Shown in pieces: positions 15,268 to 23,146 of a DNA stretch of 64,000 nucleotides. The stretch covers positions 1 to 64,000 of the forward strand of contig JAZKAT010000022.1 of assembly GCA_040389045.1 (NCBI GenBank), in the 5' to 3' direction. Under the pieces are notes generated by a model. The model saw nothing but the letters and a program-made list of their open reading frames with translations, ran no database searches and was not told the origin of the DNA. The position numbers and the translations under genes are program-made. The DNA is from UBA5158 sp040389045 (GTDB taxonomy: Bacteria; Pseudomonadota; Gammaproteobacteria; DSM-16500). Position 1 is the first letter of the stretch. Every line of letters starts with the position of its first letter.

Positions 15268-17247
15268 ATGGAATTTCCATTGCTGCCTTTTATTGGAATA
15301 GTATGTGGATTATTAGTTGCCTTAATATCTATTATTGTGCAAATAGGTTGGTTTACCCATAGTATTGCCTTAGTCCAGATCAGCGCCGATTTTTCTCCCA
15401 TGAAGTTTAATACGGCTTTAAGTTTTTTCTTTTGCGCGGTCAATTTAATTTCTTTCAACAGCACCTCAAGATTACTAAAATCACTAGGGCTACTGGCGGT
15501 GCTGCTGGCACTCATCACTCTCAGCCAATATGTTTTTCATAACAATAATGGCATTGACAGTTTTTTTATTGAACCTTTTACTAAAGCCCACTCCTTATAT
15601 ATGGGCCGAATGTCACCGGCGACTGGGGTGTATTTTATTATTATGGGGACATTATTATTTTTATCAGCAAATTTTCCTGACTATACGTCGTTGCGTACCT
15701 TCGTTATTTTCATAGTCAGTATCATTATTGCGTTAACTATAGTGCCATTGCTAGCTTATATCAGTGGCATTCAAACCGCTTATCTGTGGCGGATATTTAC
15801 TGAAATGGCTATGCACAGCGCAATTTGCTTTATTCTCCTGGGTACTGGATTGATTTGTCAGATTTGGGCGTACACGAAGGAAACACCGTATTTTCTGGTT
15901 ATTCCGGTAGTGTTATGTTTAACAACGGCGTCGTTTGGGACTAGCGGAGCGATTTATACTTACGAAAATTTAAAATATCAGGAATTATTAAAAGAAGAAG
16001 CGTATTACCAATCTCATGCCGCTGGTGAAGCTCTTTCTTCTATTAATTTGAATTTGCTGCATAGGGAAAGTTCTTATATCGCTTATTTTGTCTTGTTCTT
16101 TGGTTTACTGACATCACTGTTACTCAGTTTAACCATTTTCTTTCGCATTAAATGGCAGCAAAACGTCAAAGCTCTCGAACATAATGAAGAACGTTTGCAT
16201 CTAGCAATAACCGGCACTACCGATGGTTTGTTTGACTGGGATGTGGCAACCGGAGAAGTTTATTATTCGCCGCGTTTTGAAGAAGTGTTAGGTTATCAGA
16301 CCCACAGCCTTGCGCGTGACTATCCCTCTTTTCTTAAACTGATTCATATCCATGATCAGGAAAAATTTCAACAAACGACGGCAAAACATTTTAAAAATAA
16401 AACTCCTGTCAATTTAGATTTGCGTTTAAAAACGAAAGCCGGAACCTACATCTGGTTTAATTTTAGAGGAACTCCAACCTGTAATCCATCGGGTACCGCC
16501 TGCAGAATGACTGGCTTTATCGCGGATATTTCGGTGCGGAATGAAATCGACAAAATGAAAAATGAATTTATTTCCACGGTCAGCCATGAATTAAGAACAC
16601 CAATGACTTCAATCCGGGGTTCACTGGCATTGATTTTAGGTGGCAAAGCCGGACCTTGTGAAGGTAAAATTCGGGATTTGCTGGTGATCGCTGACCGCAA
16701 TTGTGAACGTTTATTACGGCTCATCAATGATATCCTGGACATTGAAAAAATTGAGGCGGGTGAAATTGATTTCAAGTTAACCGTACATGATCTGGGTGCT
16801 ATTGTTAACGAAACGGTAACGAATAATCAAATATTCGCGACCAAGTTTAATGTGAAATTAACTGCTTTCACTTTGACTGGCATTGAAGTCAATGTTGATG
16901 TTGATCGCATGATCCAGGTGCTGACCAACTTGATTTCTAACGCGGTTAAATTTTCTAAAAGTGGCGATACCGTCACTATTACCATGCAAAAAGAAAATAA
17001 ACGCGTGCGCGTCAATGTGATCGATCAAGGCCAGGGTATATCCGATGACTTCAAAAAACAGATTTTTCAAAAATTCTCCCAGGCGGATTCATCGGCTACT
17101 CGAGAAAACAAAGGCTCTGGCCTGGGCTTGAGCATTAGCAAAGCCATTATGGAAGCATTAAACGGCAACCTGTCTTTTACTTCTGTAGTAAACCAGGGCA
17201 CGACGTTTTATCTTGATTTACCGATAGCAACTAGCGAGCAGGATTGA
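15268..17247 (+). CDS. Membrane sensor histidine kinase with PAS domain (copy 1)
   Basis: Residues 1-215 form a polytopic sensor with about seven hydrophobic segments. A further membrane helix (269-292) precedes a PAS domain (about 305-422; LDWD-like core FDWDVATGEVYYSPRFEEVLGY). HisKA contains the phospho-acceptor His440 (STVSHELRTP). The HATPase domain shows the N box (TNLISNAVKF), G1 (DQGQGIS), F box and G2 (GSGLGLSISK). All catalytic motifs are intact, so autophosphorylation is expected. There is no receiver domain and no response-regulator gene nearby. It is a tandem paralogue of the next gene, separated by one nucleotide. The N-terminal sensor family is not one I can name. The start lacks a clear ribosome-binding site but aligns with copy 2. 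Confidence 0.85.
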   Translation: MEFPLLPFIGIVCGLLVALISIIVQIGWFTHSIALVQISADFSPMKFNTALSFFFCAVNLISFNSTSRLLKSLGLLAVLLALITLSQYVFHNNNGIDSFFIEPFTKAHSLYMGRMSPATGVYFIIMGTLLFLSANFPDYTSLRTFVIFIVSIIIALTIVPLLAYISGIQTAYLWRIFTEMAMHSAICFILLGTGLICQIWAYTKETPYFLVIPVVLCLTTASFGTSGAIYTYENLKYQELLKEEAYYQSHAAGEALSSINLNLLHRESSYIAYFVLFFGLLTSLLLSLTIFFRIKWQQNVKALEHNEERLHLAITGTTDGLFDWDVATGEVYYSPRFEEVLGYQTHSLARDYPSFLKLIHIHDQEKFQQTTAKHFKNKTPVNLDLRLKTKAGTYIWFNFRGTPTCNPSGTACRMTGFIADISVRNEIDKMKNEFISTVSHELRTPMTSIRGSLALILGGKAGPCEGKIRDLLVIADRNCERLLRLINDILDIEKIEAGEIDFKLTVHDLGAIVNETVTNNQIFATKFNVKLTAFTLTGIEVNVDVDRMIQVLTNLISNAVKFSKSGDTVTITMQKENKRVRVNVIDQGQGISDDFKKQIFQKFSQADSSATRENKGSGLGLSISKAIMEALNGNLSFTSVVNQGTTFYLDLPIATSEQD

Positions 17248-17248
17248 G

Positions 17249-19231
17249 ATGAAGATAAACGAACAGCAATTACTGACTTACCTTGGGATGTTATGCGGAT
17301 TATTAGTCGCAGTGCTAGCAATCGTGGTGCAAGTCGGTTGGTTTATCCACAGCATTACGCTAGTGCAAATCAGTTCTGACTTTTCTCCTATGCAATTCAA
17401 TACGGCTTTATGCTTGCTTTTTTGCGCCATTAACTTAATCTATTTTAACTCCAGCTTACGCTGGTTAAAATCAACTGGCTTGCTGGCCGTGGTTTTCGCG
17501 CTGATCACGGTATCACAATATTTTTATCAAACCAATTACGGAATTGATACCTTATTTATCCAGCCTTTTACCCAGACCAATTCCCCGGCACTTGGCAGAA
17601 TGTCACTGACGTCGGGCATTAATTTTATCCTCATGGGGTCGCTATTATTTCTTGCTGCAAACTATCGTCAGTACGGTGCGCTGCGTTTAGGAATTATTAT
17701 CCTGGCCAGCATGCTCATCGCTATGGCTATCGTGCCTTTGCTAGCTTATTTAAGTGGCATTCAAACCGCTTACCCGTGGAGAAATTTAACTGGGATGGCA
17801 GTGCATACTGCGTTTAGTTTTATTTTCCTTGGTATGGGCATCATTTGTTATATGTGGGCGTATTCAAAAAAGAAAACGCCCTATTTTCTGATTATTCCTG
17901 TGGTCTTTTGTTTACTCACCGCTTCTTTTTCTATTAGCGGAGCAATCCATACTTACGAAGATTTAAAATATAAAGAATTATTACTGGAAGAAAATTATTA
18001 TAAATCACGGCCCGCTAACTTAACTACCTCAGCTTTTAATGCGCACTTTCTGCATAAACAAAGTACCTACATCGCTTACTTCGTTTTGTTTTTTGGTTTA
18101 TTGACTTCGTTTCTACTTTCACTAACTATTTATTTTCATATTAGATGGCGGCAAAATGCCAAAGCGCTGAAAGACAGTGAACAACGTTTGCATTTGGCGA
18201 TTACCGGCACGACAGATGGCTTGTTTGACTGGAATGTTGAATCCGGAGAATTTTATTATTCGCCGCGCTTTGAAGAAGTGCTGGGCTATCAGACCAACAG
18301 CCTTGATCCGCGCTTTGCCAGTTTTCTGCAACTTATTCACCCCAAAGACAAAGACAAATTTCAACAAGATTTAACTGATCACTTTAACAATAAAACTCCT
18401 ATCAATCTGGAAGTGCGTTTAAAAAATAAAGCCGGCGAATATATCTGGTTTAATTTTAGAGGCACTCCAACTTGCGACGACACGGGTAATAGCATACGAA
18501 TGACTGGGTTTATCGCGGATATTTCCGCGCGTAATGAAATAGACAAAATGAAAAATGAATTTATTTCCACGGTGAGCCATGAGTTACGCACGCCAATGAC
18601 TTCTATCGGTGGCTCACTGGCGTTGATTTTGGGTAATAAAGCCGGAGCTTGCGCGGACAAAATCCGAGATTTGTTGATTATCGCCGAACGTAACTGTGAA
18701 CGTTTGTTGCGGCTAATTAACGATATTCTGGATATTGAAAAAATTGCGGCGGGTAAAATTGATTTCAAGCTGCGCGTTTGTGACCTGGCTGCTGTGATTG
18801 GAGAAACTGTGAGCCACAATCAAATGTTCGCGGATAAATTTCAAATTAAATTAAATTTTTCTCCGCTGGCGGGAATTCTCGTCAAAGTGGATGTTGACCG
18901 GTTAATACAAGTGCTTACCAACTTGATTTCCAACGCGGTTAAATTTTCTAAAAACAGTGGCACGGTAACCATTAACATGGAAAAAACACCGCAGTTGGTG
19001 CGCGTCAATATTATTAATCAAGGGCCGGGGATACCTGACGCTTTCAAAGAGAGGATTTTTCAAAAATTTTCTCAGGTGAGTTCATCGGCAACTAAACTGA
19101 AAGGTTCTGGATTGGGTTTAAATATCAGTAAAGCCATTATGGAAAAACTAGGCGGTAACTTGAATTTTACCTCTATTGAAAATCAGGAGACGACGTTTTA
19201 TTTAGAATTACCGATAATCATGAGGACATAA
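17249..19231 (+). CDS. Membrane sensor histidine kinase with PAS domain (copy 2)
   Basis: This 660-residue paralogue of the preceding kinase has the same order: seven-segment membrane sensor (8-220), helix 272-296, PAS (about 310-424), HisKA with His444 (STVSHELRTP) and HATPase (NLISNAVKF, NQGPGIP, GSGLGLNISK). In the HATPase G1 box Asp is replaced by Asn (INQGPG where copy 1 has IDQGQG). That Asp normally contacts the adenine ring, so ATP binding in this copy may be weakened. The ATG follows the upstream stop by one base, so the two are co-transcribed and translationally coupled. Conserved sensors with divergent variable loops suggest two related stimuli feeding one regulator encoded elsewhere. 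Confidence 0.85.
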   Translation: MKINEQQLLTYLGMLCGLLVAVLAIVVQVGWFIHSITLVQISSDFSPMQFNTALCLLFCAINLIYFNSSLRWLKSTGLLAVVFALITVSQYFYQTNYGIDTLFIQPFTQTNSPALGRMSLTSGINFILMGSLLFLAANYRQYGALRLGIIILASMLIAMAIVPLLAYLSGIQTAYPWRNLTGMAVHTAFSFIFLGMGIICYMWAYSKKKTPYFLIIPVVFCLLTASFSISGAIHTYEDLKYKELLLEENYYKSRPANLTTSAFNAHFLHKQSTYIAYFVLFFGLLTSFLLSLTIYFHIRWRQNAKALKDSEQRLHLAITGTTDGLFDWNVESGEFYYSPRFEEVLGYQTNSLDPRFASFLQLIHPKDKDKFQQDLTDHFNNKTPINLEVRLKNKAGEYIWFNFRGTPTCDDTGNSIRMTGFIADISARNEIDKMKNEFISTVSHELRTPMTSIGGSLALILGNKAGACADKIRDLLIIAERNCERLLRLINDILDIEKIAAGKIDFKLRVCDLAAVIGETVSHNQMFADKFQIKLNFSPLAGILVKVDVDRLIQVLTNLISNAVKFSKNSGTVTINMEKTPQLVRVNIINQGPGIPDAFKERIFQKFSQVSSSATKLKGSGLGLNISKAIMEKLGGNLNFTSIENQETTFYLELPIIMRT

Positions 19232-19312
19232 CTTGACCTTTGCGCAGGGGTTCAATAAAATAAGCACTTTTCTGCAATAAAGCAGCTTTCATTCAACTTC
19301 TTGATAAATATC

Positions 19313-20578
19313 ATGATGAATTCAACAGCGAGACAATCATTTCTTAGCGCATCAATCGGCACCATGGTTGAATACTATGATTACGCCTTATTTACACTGT
19401 TTCTGCCTATACTGGCGCCGCTGTTTTTCCCCGCTGATACTATCTATGATTCGTTGGTTAAAGGGTATTTAATCTTATTTGTGGCCATGATCGCGCGTCC
19501 CTTAGGTGGCTTATTTTTTGGGTATTTAGGTGATGCGGTGGGTAGACGCAAGGCTTTGTTGACTTCCATGTATGGTATTGCATTGGGGACACTAGCCTTG
19601 GGGATCACACCGGTATATGCGAGCATAGGCATTTGGTCTGTTGTTATGGTTACGGTGGCTAAGACCATACAAGTATTTTGTTTTGGTGGAGAATTTAATG
19701 GCGCGGGCATTTATGTGGTGGAACATGCGCAAAACCGCAACGAAGGTTTCGCCAGTTGTCTGCTGCTAGCAACCACATTGTTTGGATCTTTACTGTCTTG
19801 CCTGCTGGGTATCGTTCTTACCATGAAATTTATGCCCGACTGGAGTTGGCGTATTGCGTTTCTTGTTGGTGGATTGATTGGTTTGATCGGCATTCGTTAT
19901 CGTAAACAATTAATTGAATCACCGCATTTCAAACCTGCCAAGGAAGATGCGTTGCCATTAGGCAAGATGTTAAAAAAATTTCCCAAAGAATTTGTGGCGA
20001 CTATTTTTCTTGGTGGCTTTGCCAGTATCTCTTTTACCACGACACTGACTTTTATTACGCCAGTGTTAATGTCGGAAGGATTAATCAACATGCACCAGTT
20101 GATGTTGCTGGAAACTTTCTTAACGCTGTTAGCCGTTGTGACTCTCATTCCTACCGGCATAATGGCTGATAAAAAAAGTCCACAAAAAGTGATGGTTTTT
20201 AGTTGCTGGGCTTTAATTATTTTATCTTACTTTTTGTTGTACCTGATTGAGCAGCGCAATGTTATTGCTGTGCTTGTTGGCATGTCTGTTTTAATTATCA
20301 TTAATGAAATGCAGCTTGGCCCTATGCATGCTTTTTTGAAAAATTTATTTCCCATGGAATATCGTTACCGTGGCAGTTCATTGGGTTTTTGTATTGGAAT
20401 CTCGGTACTGGGCGGCTTAACACCGCTGGTCGAAAGTTACTTGTATAGTTACACCCACCATTTCACTGCTATCAGCTTATGGCTGGTCTTTATAGGTGCG
20501 GGCACGCTGATCACGATGAATTTAGCTACTAACAAAAAAACAGAGGAAGTGTATGACGATAACTTACGAAGAATTTGA
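19313..20578 (+). CDS. MFS transporter, metabolite:H+ symporter (MHS/ProP) type
   Basis: The roughly 421-residue inner-membrane protein has 12 hydrophobic segments. Its MHS-like features are an N-terminal GTMVEYYDYALF, then RPLGGLFFGYLGDAVGRRKAL in loop 2-3, and GGEFNGAGIYVVEHA around helix 4. Members move osmolytes, dicarboxylates, citrate, shikimate or amino acids with protons; the substrate is undetermined. ATG 19313 is taken because the longer frame begins with a TTG lacking a ribosome-binding site. The 3' end overlaps the csaA start by 26 bp, suggesting co-transcription. Confidence 0.82.
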   Translation: MMNSTARQSFLSASIGTMVEYYDYALFTLFLPILAPLFFPADTIYDSLVKGYLILFVAMIARPLGGLFFGYLGDAVGRRKALLTSMYGIALGTLALGITPVYASIGIWSVVMVTVAKTIQVFCFGGEFNGAGIYVVEHAQNRNEGFASCLLLATTLFGSLLSCLLGIVLTMKFMPDWSWRIAFLVGGLIGLIGIRYRKQLIESPHFKPAKEDALPLGKMLKKFPKEFVATIFLGGFASISFTTTLTFITPVLMSEGLINMHQLMLLETFLTLLAVVTLIPTGIMADKKSPQKVMVFSCWALIILSYFLLYLIEQRNVIAVLVGMSVLIIINEMQLGPMHAFLKNLFPMEYRYRGSSLGFCIGISVLGGLTPLVESYLYSYTHHFTAISLWLVFIGAGTLITMNLATNKKTEEVYDDNLRRI

Positions 20579-20888
20579 AAAAGTTGATTTCAGGTCGGGG
20601 ACTATTACAAAGGTAGAGCTGTTTCCTCGCGCTAAAAAACCTGCTTACAAAGTTTGGGTGGATTTTGGTGCTGAGATTGGGGTCAAACAAACTTCCGCGC
20701 AGGTGACACAACATTACACGCTGGAAAGTTTGTTAGGTAAACAAGTCGTAGGCTGTATGAATTTAGGCAGCAAAAATATCGGCGGCTTTACTTCGGAATT
20801 TTTACTGGTGGGCTTCCCGGATGATAAAGACGCGGTTTGTCTGGTGACGGTGAAGCCGGAAGTGCCGAATGGGAAGAAGTTGTTTTGA
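20553..20888 (+). CDS. csaA: tRNA-binding domain protein CsaA
   Basis: The 111-residue protein is a stand-alone tRNA-binding OB-fold domain of the CsaA/Trbp111 type. It has the typical opening FEKVDFRSGTITKVE, then KVWVDFG, GVKQTSAQVT and the C-terminal GKQVVGCMNLGSKNIGGFTSEFLLVG followed by VPNGKKLF. The same domain is found at the C-terminus of some MetRS proteins. CsaA was described in Bacillus as a secretion chaperone and also binds tRNA as a dimer. Length is exactly that of the family. GAGGAAG lies 4 nt before ATG, inside the upstream MFS gene. Confidence 0.9.
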   Translation: MTITYEEFEKVDFRSGTITKVELFPRAKKPAYKVWVDFGAEIGVKQTSAQVTQHYTLESLLGKQVVGCMNLGSKNIGGFTSEFLLVGFPDDKDAVCLVTVKPEVPNGKKLF

Positions 20889-20897
20889 AAGAAAAGC

Positions 20898-20931
20898 ACC
20901 CCTCACACCCGCCGCTACGCGGATGAGGGGT
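20898..20931. terminator. Palindromic hairpin (CCCCTCA…TGAGGGG family) between convergent genes
   Basis: ACCCCTCA (20898-20905) pairs with TGAGGGGT (20924-20931), with an inner CCGC/GCGG stem. AATAAAA follows on the plus strand. It lies between csaA and the convergent acetyltransferase and probably serves as their shared terminator. The ACCCCTCA…CG core recurs at 36921, 42254 and 54138. Confidence 0.65.
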
Positions 20932-20938
20932 AATAAAA

Positions 20939-21448
20939 TCAATTCTTGTAAATTTCGTATAGCAGCATTTCGTGTTTGTCGGGGTTTAGGATGTTGCCTA
21001 CGTATTGCATGCCTAGTTTTTCCATGACGCGCCAGGAGCGTTCGTTTGCGGGGTTGGCGTCGGCGATTAGTTTGGAAATAGCTAAGTGTTGGAAGCCCCA
21101 GTCAATAAAACCTTGGGCTAACTCTTGGGCGCAACCTTTGCCCCAATATTTTTTATGTAAAAAATAACCTATTTCAATGTCGGGCTGAGTATCGTCAAAG
21201 CCGTAATGAAAAATGCCTACGCAACCGACAAATTCACCCGTATCCTTAGCGAAGATAGAACATGAACTAAAACCATATTTTTCAGCATGCTTGATACTGG
21301 GGTCTAAATATTTCGCGCGGACTTCAGCCGCGGTATTGGTTTTTTTACGGATAAATTGCATTACTTCAGGATCAGTAAATAGTTTGGTCCAATTATCAAT
21401 ATCTTCAGGGGTGGGAAGTTTCGCAATAAATCGGTCAGTCTCTAACAT
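20939..21448 (-). CDS. GNAT-family N-acetyltransferase (RimJ/RimL type)
   Basis: The 169-residue protein is a single Acetyltransf_3-type GNAT domain: LETDRFIAKLPTPEDIDNWTKLFTDPEVMQFI at the start, the GEFVGCVGI strand, and EIGYFLHKKYWGKGCAQELAQGFIDWGF at 92-119. The acetyl-CoA pyrophosphate loop is KYWGKGCA. ADANPANERSWRVMEKLGMQYVG closes the fold. Relatives acetylate ribosomal proteins, antibiotics or small amines; the acceptor is unknown. AAGGT precedes the start. The gene is convergent with csaA. Confidence 0.87.
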   Translation of the reverse strand: MLETDRFIAKLPTPEDIDNWTKLFTDPEVMQFIRKKTNTAAEVRAKYLDPSIKHAEKYGFSSCSIFAKDTGEFVGCVGIFHYGFDDTQPDIEIGYFLHKKYWGKGCAQELAQGFIDWGFQHLAISKLIADANPANERSWRVMEKLGMQYVGNILNPDKHEMLLYEIYKN

Positions 21449-21480
21449 AGCTTACCTTACAAAAAGTGTGACAGCGGTTG

Positions 21481-22923
21481 TTATTTTTTAAATCGTGATT
21501 TCCTGGTTAACTCAAGCTCAGCATCTTTAAGTGGCTTGTGCTTGGCATTAAAAAATTTTATCATTCTCTGGCCTTTTGTCCAGCCCAGTTTTTGAAATAA
21601 CCATCCCCAAAAACCATGGCCTTTTTCCAACTGATGCCGAACATTCGGGTCCTTAAATAGTGCACGTACTTTATCAACACCTTTAGCCGGGTCTGGATGT
21701 TGACTAACTTTAACAACTTTTTCCGCATAGGTATGCTGCATTGCCAGGCTGATTAATTTTTTGGAACCTAATTTTTTCCAAACCGTTGACGTTTTATATT
21801 TCGCAATAAATTTCGTGAGTGATTCGTCAGAATCTTCCAATAGAGTTTTAGCTAAGGCTTTGCGTGATAAGTTATTATCAATATTATTTTTGCTCGCAAA
21901 AAGCTTGCGCAGCGATTCAGATTTTATAATTTCATTAACTATTTCCGCAGTAACATCGCCAAGAAAGCTCGCGGTTTTTAGTTGAATTTCGTCAATCAAT
22001 TCCGGCTTACTGTTTAACACCAAGCGTTCTTGAATATTTTTTTCCAGAGCAGGGTAAAAGTACTCCGCTATGTTTTGTGAAATAACACCATTGTGGCCAT
22101 CACAAATAACCGCGGAAGTCGGTATCCCCACTTCAAACACAGCAACCGATATATTATCGTGCGAACCATTCACATAAGCCGAATCCACTAAATGTTCCGC
22201 GATCTGGTCAACCCCGCGCTTCTTACGCATAGTATTAACAATATTCGCTATGGTATTTACCGATAGCACAGGCTTTTGTACTGACTGTCCCCGGGCATTA
22301 ATGGCCGACATGGCTTCGGTTAAACCATCGCAAGCCAGCACAATAAAAGCTTTCTGTGTAGACGATAATGATTTTTGGATAGTAACGATTTCGGGTATAT
22401 GCGACAAACCAAATTGTTCATAGTATCTATCACCAAAGCCTCGGCTTACCGCCAACTCGCCATTTAATCTTAACGGCCCTAAGTTATTATAACGCGTAGG
22501 TATTGAAATGGCCGCGACACGATCGTATTCCGTAGCGTTGATACTGGCATCCGGATTATGTAATTCATTTATTCTTTTGGCTTGCACCACACCCTCATGG
22601 GCTTCATCAATAATAATGAGAAACGCCGCGCTATCACCCGCGCTAGCGGTAGATACATGCAATACATTGGTATCCGGATCTGTCCATGCGGTTACCGCGC
22701 AACAAGTCGAACCGGTATCTTGTGCCTGGCCATATTGATTTTGTAATTGATCAAACGTTTGCTGCAAAACTTCTTCTTGATCGTCCACACTCAACAGGGG
22801 AAATTTTTTAATTTCCTTAATACCCACTTGCAAAGAATCTTCCTGGCTAGGACGACGCCCTTGAATTTCACATAAGCCTACCCTGATCCCAGGAGCTTTA
22901 TACATTTTGACGTAATCAAGCAT
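21481..22923 (-). CDS. PP2C-type Ser/Thr phosphatase with transposed DGH motif, candidate effector
   Basis: Residues 12-290 carry the PPM/PP2C motifs: GRRPSQEDS (22-30), GSTCCAVT (71-78), ASAGDSAA (93-100), ELAVSRGFGD (156-165), IVLACDGL (194-201) and GSHDNISV (253-260). The expected DGHGG motif is absent between EDS and GST. Instead AVICDGHNG follows the DN motif (271-279), continuing into the helix that normally follows DGH (VISQNIAEYFYPALEKNI). The four metal ligands (Asp29, Asp199, Asp256, Asp275-Gly276) are therefore all present but in permuted order. Residues 330-480 are a helical extension with a basic tail and no known family. A eukaryote-like phosphatase without a kinase partner suggests host-directed action; that is inference. 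GGGG precedes ATG by 8 nt. Confidence 0.75.
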   Translation of the reverse strand: MLDYVKMYKAPGIRVGLCEIQGRRPSQEDSLQVGIKEIKKFPLLSVDDQEEVLQQTFDQLQNQYGQAQDTGSTCCAVTAWTDPDTNVLHVSTASAGDSAAFLIIIDEAHEGVVQAKRINELHNPDASINATEYDRVAAISIPTRYNNLGPLRLNGELAVSRGFGDRYYEQFGLSHIPEIVTIQKSLSSTQKAFIVLACDGLTEAMSAINARGQSVQKPVLSVNTIANIVNTMRKKRGVDQIAEHLVDSAYVNGSHDNISVAVFEVGIPTSAVICDGHNGVISQNIAEYFYPALEKNIQERLVLNSKPELIDEIQLKTASFLGDVTAEIVNEIIKSESLRKLFASKNNIDNNLSRKALAKTLLEDSDESLTKFIAKYKTSTVWKKLGSKKLISLAMQHTYAEKVVKVSQHPDPAKGVDKVRALFKDPNVRHQLEKGHGFWGWLFQKLGWTKGQRMIKFFNAKHKPLKDAELELTRKSRFKK

Positions 22924-23146
22924 GCGGCATGCCCCGCTATTTAATAAAATCCTGTACTGTTAATTATAGTATAGGTGCTAATGGGTTATTTATTTACCAC
23001 TTTATCAGCAATGTATTGATTAAATTAACAATAATAATTAGTCCATTAGCGACTTAAGTACTTATTTTCAAAAAAAAACGATATAATATAATAATAACTG
23101 AACAAAACTGATTTCATTGATCTAAATACTAACAATCGGAGTTGTT

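Noticed and set aside
22981..23090. Shared operator between the PP2C and metallo-hydrolase genes
   Set aside because: Several TTAA cores are present, but none are 11 bp apart with a -10 at 11 nt on either strand; only a generic TATAAT supports the rightward gene.
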